Shown here piece by piece: positions 9,340-17,664 of a stretch of DNA of 64,000 nt (the first letter of the stretch is position 1; every line of letters starts with the position of its first letter). The stretch comes from JBJHCA01 sp050485785 (GTDB taxonomy: Bacteria > Bacteroidota > Bacteroidia > Chitinophagales > Saprospiraceae), in contig JBJHCA010000001.1 of the NCBI GenBank assembly GCA_050485785.1, positions 34,485 to 98,484 on the forward strand, read 5' to 3'. Made by a program: the position numbers and the translations under genes. Under the pieces are notes generated by a model. It ran no database searches. It worked only from the letters and a program-made list of their open reading frames with translations, and had not been told where the DNA came from.

Positions 9340-10851
9340 ATGTTACGAGCCAATTTTTCATTTTACTTTGCTCTTGCAGCTGCTTTACTGATATTGAGTT
9401 CATGCGGCCGGAAGGAGCGATCATCCACTACCGGCTGGGTGTATAACGACGAGAAATGGGGAGGTTTTGAGAAAACCCTCAATTACGAAGGTCAGCCTAC
9501 CGGGCCCAATCTTGTGTTGATTCAGGGTGGTACGTTCAATATGGGCGTTACTGAGCAGGACGTTATGTTTCGCTGGGATAATATCCCCAGAAGGGTAACA
9601 GTGTCCAGTTTTTATATGGATGAAACCGAGGTGTCCAATATCGATTACCGGGAATACCTGTACTGGCTGAATCGCGTATTTGGTGAAACCTATCCGGAAG
9701 TTTATCGTCGGGCATTGCCGGATACCCTGGTTTGGCGTGAAGAGTTGGCTTATAACGAGCCCTACGTGCAAACTTATTTCCGTCACCCTTCGTACGATGA
9801 TTATCCGGTGGTTGGTGTCAACTGGCTTCAGGCTACTGAGTATGCCCGCTGGCGGACTGACCGTGTTAATGAAATGATTCTGATCGAGCGCGGTATCCTG
9901 AATACCAATCCCGATCAACGCGATGAAGACAATTTCAATACCGAGGCTTACCTGGCTCGTCAATACGAGGGCAGTGTGCGCAGAAACCTTCGCAACTTAG
10001 GCCCCGGAGGCGGTGAGCGCCCTGTTCGTTTTGAAGACGGTATACTGTTACCTGAGTATCGTCTGCCTACTGAGGCAGAGTGGGAATATGCAGCTTTGGC
10101 ATTGATCGGCAATCAATCTCATGACCGTGATGAGCGGATCACCGACCGCCGAATTTATCCCTGGAATGGAACTACCGTAAGGTACCAACGCAGAAACCGC
10201 GATCAGGGCAAGATACTTGCTAACTTTAAGCGCGGAGCCGGTGATTACATGGGTATGGCCGGTCGTTTAAATGATAATGCGCCAATACCCGGACCGGTAC
10301 GTTCATTCCTGCCCAATGATTTTGGATTGTACAACATGGCCGGAAATGTGAGTGAGTGGGTTATGGATGTTTATCGTCCGCTTACCTCTACCACACTGGT
10401 GGATGTTGATCAGCAGGATCTCAATCCATTCAGGGGTAATGTATTTATGGAGAAAATTCGCGATGAATATGGGGAACTGGTGGAAAAGGATTCATTGGGA
10501 CGTATCAGGTATCAGGTAGTTCGCGATGAGGATGTTGCCGACAGGCTGAATTACCGCCGCGGAAATGTACTCGATTACCTGGACGGTGATGACATGTCAG
10601 AAGTAACCTACGACTATGGGGTATCGTCGCTCATCAATAATGAAAGCCGCGTAATCAAGGGTGGTTCATGGGCCGACAGAGCTTACTGGTTGTCGCCCGG
10701 TGCGCGCCGTTTTATGCAAGAGCACCAGTCAACCCGCACAGTGGGATTCCGTTGTGCCATGACACGTGTGGGAGCACCTGAGGCCAACAACAAGCGAGGG
10801 GGTAATGAATTCCGCTCGGAAAGGCCGCGAAGAGTAAATCGTCGTTATTAA
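9340..10851 (+). CDS. gldJ: Gliding motility / T9SS lipoprotein GldJ
   Basis: A 503-aa lipoprotein with a formylglycine-generating-enzyme-like (SUMF1) fold. GldJ is needed for gliding and stabilises the T9SS motor complex in Flavobacterium. The SpII signal ends LLILSSC with Cys22. The SUMF1 domain runs from about residue 60 to 490, with LVLIQGGTFNMGV, YMDETEVSN, PTEAEWEYAAL, NMAGNVSEWVMDVY and the closing GGSWADRAYW / TVGFRCAM. The paralogue GldK has the same fold. Its position between porU/porV and murF matches the Flavobacterium gldJ neighbourhood as I recall it, so GldJ is preferred. A strong terminator follows at 10882-10922. Confidence 0.88.
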   Translation: MLRANFSFYFALAAALLILSSCGRKERSSTTGWVYNDEKWGGFEKTLNYEGQPTGPNLVLIQGGTFNMGVTEQDVMFRWDNIPRRVTVSSFYMDETEVSNIDYREYLYWLNRVFGETYPEVYRRALPDTLVWREELAYNEPYVQTYFRHPSYDDYPVVGVNWLQATEYARWRTDRVNEMILIERGILNTNPDQRDEDNFNTEAYLARQYEGSVRRNLRNLGPGGGERPVRFEDGILLPEYRLPTEAEWEYAALALIGNQSHDRDERITDRRIYPWNGTTVRYQRRNRDQGKILANFKRGAGDYMGMAGRLNDNAPIPGPVRSFLPNDFGLYNMAGNVSEWVMDVYRPLTSTTLVDVDQQDLNPFRGNVFMEKIRDEYGELVEKDSLGRIRYQVVRDEDVADRLNYRRGNVLDYLDGDDMSEVTYDYGVSSLINNESRVIKGGSWADRAYWLSPGARRFMQEHQSTRTVGFRCAMTRVGAPEANNKRGGNEFRSERPRRVNRRY

Positions 10852-10881
10852 TTTGGTTACTATCCTCAAGTTAAGCAGAAT

Positions 10882-10922
10882 AAAAAAACGCCCTTCAGCT
10901 AAGCATTGAAGGGCGTTTTTTA
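10882..10922. terminator. Intrinsic terminator between gldJ and murF
   Basis: A GC-rich stem pairs CGCCCTTCA (10889-10897) with TGAAGGGCG (10907-10915), extended by an A run on the left and a T run on the right, around a nine-base loop. It ends only about 20 bases before the murF ATG. Confidence 0.85.
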
Positions 10923-10941
10923 TTTTTACCCGGTATTTACC

Positions 10942-12282
10942 ATGACACCAAAACAAACTGAATCACTTTACCGGATATTCCGGAACAGTTCCGGGGTATC
11001 TACCGACTCCCGAAGCATAGCGGCCGGGGAAATATATTTTGCTCTGAGCGGAGAACGCTTTGATGGCCATCATTTTGTAGAGGACGCCTTGCGAAAGGGA
11101 GCTTCCGTGGCCGTAATAAAGCATGAATATCTGAAGACCGGCAGCCAATTGCCGGATAAGATTTTCCCGGTGGATGATCCGCTTGAAGCTCTGCAACAAC
11201 TTGCACTTCATCATCGCAGGCAGTTTGAAGGCATGTGTCTGGCCTTAACAGGCTCCAATGGGAAAACCACCACCAGGGAGTTACTCAATGCCGTTTTATC
11301 CACCACTTTAAATGTACATGCCACGGAAGGCAATCTGAACAACCATATCGGGGTACCGCTTACTATACTTCGCATGCCTGATGAATGTGAATTGCTGCTG
11401 TTGGAGATGGGAGCCAATCACATTGGAGAGATTGATACCCTGTGCAAAATCGGCCTGCCGGATTACGGACTGGTAACCAATATTGCCGCTGCCCATCTGG
11501 AGGGTTTCGGCGGAATTGAAGGGGTGGTGAAAGCCAAGGGAGAACTGTATCAACACCTGTGTGACCACGGCAAAGTGGCATTTTACGATGAAAGTGCTGC
11601 TCATCTTTCTGCCATGATCCCCTGCGATAAAGGAGTTTCCTATGCTGCGGTTCTGACACAGCATCAGGTGTTGGTTGAATTGGACGAACTTCAGCCGGTA
11701 CACGGTGGGTTGAGGTATAAAATGGTAACCGGTGATCACACCTTTTCAGTGACCACAGCACTCACAGGGGCATACAATCTGCAAAATATCAAAGCGGCCA
11801 TTGCCGTAGGGCTTTACATGGGCATTCATTCTCATGCCATCAATCACGCACTGGAGCAATACCGGCCCGCAAATATGCGAAGTCAGCTGGTTGAAATGGG
11901 TGAATGCCGGGTTATATTGGATGCATATAATGCTAACCCCGCCAGTATGGAACTGGCTATTCGGAACCTGTCAATGTTTCCCGGTAAAAAACTGGCCGTG
12001 CTTGGCGATATGCTCGAGTTGGGTGCAGAAGAGCACCACTACCACCGCAGTATCATAGAACTTGCGCTTTCTGTTGATGATCTTGAAATCATCTGTGTCG
12101 GCCCGCGATTCAGGGATGCTGGCCCTGTAAACGGGCGCATACGTTACACAGACAGCAGCGAGGAAGCCGGAGAAATGCTGACCCATGAACTGCCTCCTGG
12201 AGTGTTGACCATACTTTTTAAAGGCTCTCGCAGTATCCGGGTGGACAAAGCTTTCAGTATCATGAAAGAAAGACTGAAGTAG
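10942..12282 (+). CDS. murF: UDP-N-acetylmuramoyl-tripeptide--D-alanyl-D-alanine ligase
   Basis: ATP-dependent cytoplasmic ligase that adds D-Ala-D-Ala to the UDP-MurNAc tripeptide, the last soluble step of peptidoglycan precursor synthesis. The 446-aa protein shows the N-terminal substrate-binding segment (VSTDSRSIAAGEIYFALSG), the ATP-binding loop TGSNGKTTT (about 103-111), NLNNHIGVPLTIL, LEMGANHIGEI and the C-terminal DAYNANPASM and AVLGDMLELG motifs. The ATG at 10942 is used; an upstream TTG at 10906 lies inside the terminator stem and is unlikely. The gene sits just after that terminator, so its promoter must overlap the hairpin or it depends on read-through. Confidence 0.96.
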   Translation: MTPKQTESLYRIFRNSSGVSTDSRSIAAGEIYFALSGERFDGHHFVEDALRKGASVAVIKHEYLKTGSQLPDKIFPVDDPLEALQQLALHHRRQFEGMCLALTGSNGKTTTRELLNAVLSTTLNVHATEGNLNNHIGVPLTILRMPDECELLLLEMGANHIGEIDTLCKIGLPDYGLVTNIAAAHLEGFGGIEGVVKAKGELYQHLCDHGKVAFYDESAAHLSAMIPCDKGVSYAAVLTQHQVLVELDELQPVHGGLRYKMVTGDHTFSVTTALTGAYNLQNIKAAIAVGLYMGIHSHAINHALEQYRPANMRSQLVEMGECRVILDAYNANPASMELAIRNLSMFPGKKLAVLGDMLELGAEEHHYHRSIIELALSVDDLEIICVGPRFRDAGPVNGRIRYTDSSEEAGEMLTHELPPGVLTILFKGSRSIRVDKAFSIMKERLK

Positions 12283-12341
12283 CGTTAACCAGTAACCGGG
12301 TTCACATCGTTTACCGGTTCAGGATGCCAGCCCGGTTGAGA

Positions 12342-13427
12342 TTATCCTGAAACAGGTCTGTAATTTTTAATGGTTTGGTGTATAGCCCGGAGAATCTTTA
12401 GGTTGAGGGGATGATCTGTTTCGTCAATGCTTTGTTCGTAAACAGACATCATAAGGAAGGCAAAATAGTCGGCAATAATTTCGTCGGGATGAATGATGTA
12501 ATTGGTAAGTGTGCCAATGTTTTGCCTGAATTCAGGAAAAGTTTCGTGTTCAATAACCTCCGTTTTTACTTCAGATCCAACCACATTAAAGAAGGCAAAT
12601 TGAAGCACATCAAAAAACTGCAACGTTTCATCGAATTCATCGGGTACTTCAGCAAAAATCAAGGGAACACCTAAAGTGTGGGGATCAAATCTGAAAAGAT
12701 AATGGATGTTAACTCCATCGGGATTGGAAAGTCTGGCAGTTTCAAGCGGAAGTGGCAATTGCAAAGGAGCATCGGCGGGATAAAATCCGATGATTTCATA
12801 CAGTTGATGGCGCAAATCCGGATGATAGCGGGAGATGATATGAAAAACTTCATGGTAGATCACTCGTCTGAAATTGTGTCGGTCCATTCCTTGGGTTGGT
12901 GTGTAAGCGGGAGAACCGGCCGGGTTAGGGATGACATTCCGGGGAACAATAATGGCATTTTGCCGTGTATACCAAACGCCGGCACCATAGTGCCTGCCAT
13001 CGGTTTTTACCATGTACACCGGTTCACTGAATAGTGAGGGGTTAAGGTGGTTTAAATTTTGAGCAGCCTGTTGCAGTAATGGGGCAATGGCAGATTTATC
13101 GGACTCAGTCCAGGGCATGACGCTTTCCTGCAGGCTATGCAGGTATTCTTCCCTCAGGCTGCGCAACAAAAAGTTATCCCAAAAATCCAGATCGTCCCAA
13201 TCCGTTGAACTGCTAAACATCTGTAACTGCAGAAGCATGTCCATGGCGGTTATCTGTTCAAAAAAGCCTTCCAGGGTATCCGTTGAAATGAGTACCTGTT
13301 GTTTTGAATGGTCCGGCCATACAAACGGGTCTTTGCCGGATTGAGCACAGCCGTACAATAAAAAGCCTGTGAACAGAAAGCTTTTTGCAATGAATTGCCA
13401 TGAAACTATAAACCGGTTTACATCCAT
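12342..13427 (-). CDS. Putative zinc metallopeptidase lipoprotein
   Basis: A 361-aa envelope lipoprotein of unknown substrate. The signal ends GFLLYGC (Cys27). A zinc-peptidase motif HEVFH (192-196) follows a hydrophobic-basic stretch, and a later segment NYIIHPDEIIADYFAF (about 309-324) resembles the third-ligand glutamate region of gluzincin-like peptidases. It lies convergent to murF with 59 bases between stops, and no partner gene is on its strand. I do not recognise a named family. The catalytic reading rests on these two motifs only, so enzymatic activity is an inference. Confidence 0.7.
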   Translation of the reverse strand: MDVNRFIVSWQFIAKSFLFTGFLLYGCAQSGKDPFVWPDHSKQQVLISTDTLEGFFEQITAMDMLLQLQMFSSSTDWDDLDFWDNFLLRSLREEYLHSLQESVMPWTESDKSAIAPLLQQAAQNLNHLNPSLFSEPVYMVKTDGRHYGAGVWYTRQNAIIVPRNVIPNPAGSPAYTPTQGMDRHNFRRVIYHEVFHIISRYHPDLRHQLYEIIGFYPADAPLQLPLPLETARLSNPDGVNIHYLFRFDPHTLGVPLIFAEVPDEFDETLQFFDVLQFAFFNVVGSEVKTEVIEHETFPEFRQNIGTLTNYIIHPDEIIADYFAFLMMSVYEQSIDETDHPLNLKILRAIHQTIKNYRPVSG

Positions 13428-13558
13428 GAAAAATAACTGAGTGGTGATTTTTAGCTGTTGACCAAGGGTTTGGTGAATGCGGAAGAGACTTTTAACTTTG
13501 TGATAATCAATAAAGTTGAACCGTAAAGCTCAACAAAACTTTGAATTTTTTTACGGGT

Positions 13559-13570
13559 GTTTTGCAAAAC
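13559..13570. promoter_or_regulatory. Perfect 12-base palindrome upstream of the LON-domain gene
   Basis: GTTTTGCAAAAC is self-complementary and sits 117 bases before the ATG at 13687. It could be an operator; nothing else supports that. Confidence 0.25.
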
Positions 13571-13686
13571 CGTATCCACCTGAAACTGGTAATCAATATG
13601 TCATCCAGTAAGCAACTACAACCGGATGCCCGGGTTTTCCGGATCGGGTGATCAGCTTTGCCGGCATAATAAGCAAAACGAAAGAT

Positions 13687-14316
13687 ATGAAATTGATTCC
13701 CGTGTTTCCTCTTCGGCTTATCGTTTTTCCCGGCGAAAGGGTAAATCTGCACATTTTTGAACCGCGATACAAAAAGCTGATCAGTGACATCCGCAATACC
13801 GACCGGCGTTTTGGCATTTCGCCTTTTGTTGATGAGAAGCTGGCAGAAACCGGAACTGAAACAGAAGTGATCAGTATTGCCCGTGAATACCCTGGTGGTG
13901 AAATGGATATCACTGTTGAAGGGAAGGAACTGTACCGCATAACCCAATTTTTTGAAAGCAGCCATCCCGACAGCTATGCCAATGCAGAGATCACATACGC
14001 ACCCCATACACTGGAAGGCGGGGATCCCTACATGTATGCCGAAATACTGAAATACCTGGAGCAATTGTTTGAAGTGCTAAAATTGGACAGAGCACTGCCT
14101 GATTCGCCATTTTCCTATTGCTGTTACGATGTGGCCCATGTTGCGGGCATGAGTCTGAATGAAGAATACGAATTACTTTGCATACCGGATGAAGCCGGGC
14201 GGCAAAAGTATATGCTCGATCATTTGAAGACTTTTCTGCCACATGCGCATAAAGTGCAGCGACTTAAGCAACTTGCAGCCCTCAACGGGCATTTCAGAAA
14301 CCTGAAACTGGACTGA
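13687..14316 (+). CDS. LON peptidase substrate-binding domain protein
   Basis: A 209-aa cytoplasmic protein made only of the Lon N-terminal (PUA-like) domain, without the AAA+ or peptidase parts. Hallmarks are LIPVFPLRLIVFPGERVNLHIF at the start (written here as a family pattern), then EPRYKKLISD, and a C-terminal helical part. Such stand-alone proteins are widespread in Bacteroidota, with no settled function; substrate or protein binding is likely. The ATG at 13687 is chosen over GTG 13648 because the fold begins at once. Its stop touches the stop of the convergent K+ channel gene with no base between them. Confidence 0.85.
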   Translation: MKLIPVFPLRLIVFPGERVNLHIFEPRYKKLISDIRNTDRRFGISPFVDEKLAETGTETEVISIAREYPGGEMDITVEGKELYRITQFFESSHPDSYANAEITYAPHTLEGGDPYMYAEILKYLEQLFEVLKLDRALPDSPFSYCCYDVAHVAGMSLNEEYELLCIPDEAGRQKYMLDHLKTFLPHAHKVQRLKQLAALNGHFRNLKLD

Positions 14317-15120
14317 TTACTCCTGATCATGTTTTTTTCCACAGTGGGGGCAATCATTTTTTTGTTCATCGCGGGCTTTGGCCAGCTGATCACCGAAGCC
14401 GGAAGCGAGAATGCCGGCAGGAAGGGCAAAAAGCCCCACTCCGATAATGGCGATGATGCCACCTAAAAATTTCCCGAAACCGGTTATGGGGTAAATGTCG
14501 CCATATCCAACCGTGGTGAGGGTGGCAATTCCCCACCACATCGTTTCGGGGATGCTGGAGAAGTTTTCGGGTTGGGCTGCATTTTCCACATAATACATGA
14601 TGGTAGAGGTAATGAGCAGCATGAACAGCGTGAAAAAAATGGCGATAATCAGTTCCTCGCGCTTTTCTTTCACCACGTCATTGATCAGGGTAAGAGCCTT
14701 GACATAGCGGGCCACTTTGAATATCCTGAAAACCCGGAATACGCGGAGAATTCTAAGCAAGCGAAGATCGATGCCGAGCAGCGGAAGGAAAAAAGGCAGA
14801 ATGGCCAGAAAATCGATGATGAGAAGGGGAGTGAAAGCGTAACGGATATTGCCCGTTACCGGTGTGCGGAAATCCGGATGTTCATTGGCAGACCAAATTC
14901 TCAACACATACTCTACGGAAAAAATGAATACCGAAATGGCCTCAAACCAGAAAAAAAATGCGGGGAACTGCTGATAGACTGGCTGAATAGACTCAATGAC
15001 AATGGCCGCAACATTCAGAATAATGAGTGTAATAATGAAAACATCCACTTTCCAGCTCAGATCGCCTGGGCGTTCCGAAACTTCCAGAATGTTGAAAATG
15101 CGTTTTTTGAGGGTGGCCAT
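14317..15120 (-). CDS. Voltage-gated potassium channel (Kv type)
   Basis: A 267-aa inner-membrane six-helix channel subunit that would form tetramers. Segments: S1 about 25-46, S2 about 53-75, S3 about 97-115, an arginine-rich S4 voltage sensor with RLLRILRVFRVFRIFKVAR (120-138), S5 about 156-177 and the selectivity filter TVGYGD (203-208), then S6. The C-terminus carries CPHCGKKH (257-264), a short possible metal knuckle. ATG 15120 is preferred to TTG 15168. The gene is convergent with the LON-domain gene with zero spacing. Regulation is not visible. Confidence 0.93.
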   Translation of the reverse strand: MATLKKRIFNILEVSERPGDLSWKVDVFIITLIILNVAAIVIESIQPVYQQFPAFFFWFEAISVFIFSVEYVLRIWSANEHPDFRTPVTGNIRYAFTPLLIIDFLAILPFFLPLLGIDLRLLRILRVFRVFRIFKVARYVKALTLINDVVKEKREELIIAIFFTLFMLLITSTIMYYVENAAQPENFSSIPETMWWGIATLTTVGYGDIYPITGFGKFLGGIIAIIGVGLFALPAGILASGFGDQLAKARDEQKNDCPHCGKKHDQE

Positions 15121-15195
15121 AAGCAAAGTTTGGTCCGCTAATTTACCGGAAGTTTTACGGCCTGTCAAGTGGATGCATTTTTAATTTACTGCAAC

Positions 15196-15822
15196 TCAGT
15201 CAAGCCGGTAAATTTCCATAATGTTTTCCAGGATTTGCTCAAAGGGAATCTGCAGGTCTTTCAGCGTTCCTGTTTTCAGGTCAAATACCCAGCCATGCAC
15301 TTTGAGAGAGCGTTGTTTACCTGCCTGCTGCACGGCTGCCAGTTTAATGACGTTGACACACTGCTCCTGCACATTGAGTTCTACCAGCCTGTTGTATCGC
15401 TTGTCCTCATCAGTTATGCCATTGAGTTCATCCCTGTGAAGACGGTACACATCGCGGATGTTCCGAAGCCAGGGATTCAGAATGCCGAGATCCTGGGGCT
15501 GCATGGCGGCCTTGATACCGCCGCAACCGTAATGGCCGCACACAATGATGTGTTTAACCTCGAGGTATCGCACGGCATAGTTGATCACGCTCTGTACGTT
15601 GAGGTCAAGATTGGGAACCAGATTGGCAATATTGCGGTGAATAAACACCTGACCGGGACTTACACCCATCAGCTCTTCGGCAGTAACTCTGCTGTCACTG
15701 CATCCAATGTACAGAAATTCAGGCGTCTGAGTTTTGGCCAGGTTATTGAAATAGTCATTGTCAAGCTCCAGCTTGCCGGTTACCCATTTTTTGTTGTTGT
15801 TAAAAATTTCTGCTATCTCCAT
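15196..15822 (-). CDS. can: Beta-class carbonic anhydrase
   Basis: Zinc enzyme interconverting CO2 and bicarbonate, probably cytoplasmic because no signal peptide is seen. The 208-aa protein has the full set of beta-class residues: Cys41 with the Asp43-Arg45 dyad (CSDSR), and His97 and Cys100 in HYGCGG. NIANLVPNLD and the alpha/beta core also fit. Length is normal for bacterial Can. It is followed on the same strand by the K+ channel gene after about 75 bases, which may be an operon of ion and pH homeostasis (inference). Confidence 0.95.
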   Translation of the reverse strand: MEIAEIFNNNKKWVTGKLELDNDYFNNLAKTQTPEFLYIGCSDSRVTAEELMGVSPGQVFIHRNIANLVPNLDLNVQSVINYAVRYLEVKHIIVCGHYGCGGIKAAMQPQDLGILNPWLRNIRDVYRLHRDELNGITDEDKRYNRLVELNVQEQCVNVIKLAAVQQAGKQRSLKVHGWVFDLKTGTLKDLQIPFEQILENIMEIYRLD

Positions 15823-15874
15823 AGGCTTTATTTATTAAGTTTATAGTGGATTAGAATTTGGTGTGTTATTTTTG

Positions 15875-15903
15875 ATCACTTTTTGTTGCCGCGCTACGCG
15901 CGG
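15875..15903 (+). repeat. Variant dispersed element with GC-rich hairpin
   Basis: ATCACTTTTTGT (15875-15886) after a T tract, followed by CCGCGC-TAC-GCGCGG (15889-15903), a six-base-pair perfect stem with a three-base loop. It lies in the 103-base gap between carbonic anhydrase and the T9SS cargo gene. Confidence 0.6.
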
Positions 15904-15925
15904 AGTATAGGAGTCGGTTTAGCCG

Positions 15926-17569
15926 TCAGCCATCGTCTGAAGCTTTAATGATCACCTTGCATTGGTGGGGCTCACCATCAGCTTTGTGGATACACAACAT
16001 GTACTTTCCTTCAGGCAGAGTTTTTATTATCAACGGGCGGCCTTGTTCAATAATTCCCTGCATCAAAACCCGCCCTTCCATACCGGATAGAGAATAACTA
16101 AACGCACCATATGTGTTTTCAGGAAAGCGGACGTGTATCTGGTCCCTGGCCGGGTTCGGATACACGAACCATTCGATTAGCCCGGCCTGATGTTCTGCTG
16201 TGCTGACCGGCGTTCCAAAATACGGCTCTCCGGGGGTGAAGTACAAGTGGTAAAGATTGTATGCCAGCATGTAATCCAACCCGTTGAACATACCCCGCCT
16301 CTGATTGGAGTCCAAACCATAAGCATGGGCCGTTCTTGCCCACCGGTCGCTACTCCACCAGCCAACAGGAGCATCGCAGTCCCAGGTCGGGTCGGGGGAT
16401 GTATTATAACAAGGCCCGCCGGCAGGTGCATCTTCCAGAAGCTGTAAAAAGGTGTCGTATTCGAAATCGGGAACCACAGTATTGTGGATTACAGCTCTGG
16501 CCAGCGGATAGATCCAGTGGCCGTATTGCTGTGCCTGAACCGACATGGTTGTATCGTTGCGTTGATTGCCGGCAGCAGCCAGTTTCATGATCATGGCATT
16601 GTTGTAGTCCTTGCCCTGAATGGCGAAGCAAAAACTGAGTATGCATATCGAATCCGGTTCACCGCTCATCGGGTCTAGTACAGGCATGTTGTTGAACAAC
16701 CAGAACGGAACGGCATCATCCGGAATGGACAAGTACACAGAGTCGGTAATATAGGAGGCTGCGCTGCTGAACCCCCAGCTCAGCCAAAAGGCATTTCCGC
16801 CATACTGATCGGGAACCTGAATACTGTCAGGACTGTAAAGTTGCCAGTTGTTACCGCTCAGGTAAGTAATTAATCTGTGTGCTGTAGCCGAAGTCAACTG
16901 CCTGATATTGTAACCCTGAATTTCAATATGATCGGGTACAAATCTCCGGATCATTGCCAGCCCGTAAAGTAAACCTGCCACCTGATCCTGGGAGGTGAAA
17001 TACCCATTGAGGGGGTGTGGTGTGCCGCATGAGCCGGTTGAAGCTATGCAGCTTACATCATCCCATTGCGAGTGCAAATGGCCTGGGACGTCGTCGCGTA
17101 CAAACCAGCCTTTGGGCGGCTCGCCGGGTTGATTGCTCAGTTCATTGCCCCGCTTCTCAAGCCGTTCAATAGTCAACAAAGCCTGCAGAATGAGCAGCGC
17201 AGTTTCTGCTGCCTCCTCTTGTGCCTGGTATTGGCGGAGCAGGCCGTATTCTGTACCCAGAACAGCCAGGTAGTCACCCATTACATAAGTTCCGTCGGCC
17301 CAGTGGAGCTTCCGGTTACCGGCTTCTGCACCCATGCATGATGATCCCGTTATTTCCCAGTCAGTGAGGCAATCGGTAAACTGGAGAGTGGCTGCCGGTA
17401 TGCCGTAACCTGCCGGCTGATGAGGCATTGAGGCATGGTTGACAATAAACTGATCGTGAAATCTGTCTCTGTAGTCCAGGTATTTTTCCAGCAAAGCAGT
17501 TTGTTGACCCATCAGCAGGGAACTGCTCCCAACCATCAGATAAAACATACATAGCCATCCGTTTTTCAT
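15926..17569 (-). CDS. Secreted protein with T9SS type A sorting tail, unknown function
   Basis: A 547-aa protein with a signal peptide (about 1-22, ends LLMGQQ) and a C-terminal sorting domain starting at IEWFVYPNPARDQIHV (about residue 465) and running through LPEGKYMLCIHKADG, so it should cross the outer membrane through the T9SS. The central region is rich in Trp, Tyr and helix-like segments (LLRQYQ, LLILQALLTIERLEK, YLSGNN), reminiscent of an alpha/alpha toroid, but I cannot name a family. Several cysteines could pair outside the cell. A TACCTTTA box upstream (17601-17608) is a near match to the -7 consensus. Confidence 0.8.
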   Translation of the reverse strand: MKNGWLCMFYLMVGSSSLLMGQQTALLEKYLDYRDRFHDQFIVNHASMPHQPAGYGIPAATLQFTDCLTDWEITGSSCMGAEAGNRKLHWADGTYVMGDYLAVLGTEYGLLRQYQAQEEAAETALLILQALLTIERLEKRGNELSNQPGEPPKGWFVRDDVPGHLHSQWDDVSCIASTGSCGTPHPLNGYFTSQDQVAGLLYGLAMIRRFVPDHIEIQGYNIRQLTSATAHRLITYLSGNNWQLYSPDSIQVPDQYGGNAFWLSWGFSSAASYITDSVYLSIPDDAVPFWLFNNMPVLDPMSGEPDSICILSFCFAIQGKDYNNAMIMKLAAAGNQRNDTTMSVQAQQYGHWIYPLARAVIHNTVVPDFEYDTFLQLLEDAPAGGPCYNTSPDPTWDCDAPVGWWSSDRWARTAHAYGLDSNQRRGMFNGLDYMLAYNLYHLYFTPGEPYFGTPVSTAEHQAGLIEWFVYPNPARDQIHVRFPENTYGAFSYSLSGMEGRVLMQGIIEQGRPLIIKTLPEGKYMLCIHKADGEPHQCKVIIKASDDG

Positions 17570-17664
17570 AATCCACTAGCAAGGATAAAGTGTGCAGATG
17601 TAAAGGTAGGAAATGCCGCTGAATTCTGTTTTCCCAAAGGTTTTACAAGATCAGGGGGAAACAA

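Noticed and set aside
14572..15141. 189-codon plus-strand frame antisense to the K+ channel
   Set aside because: Highly charged and without domain, opposite a gene with full channel motifs.
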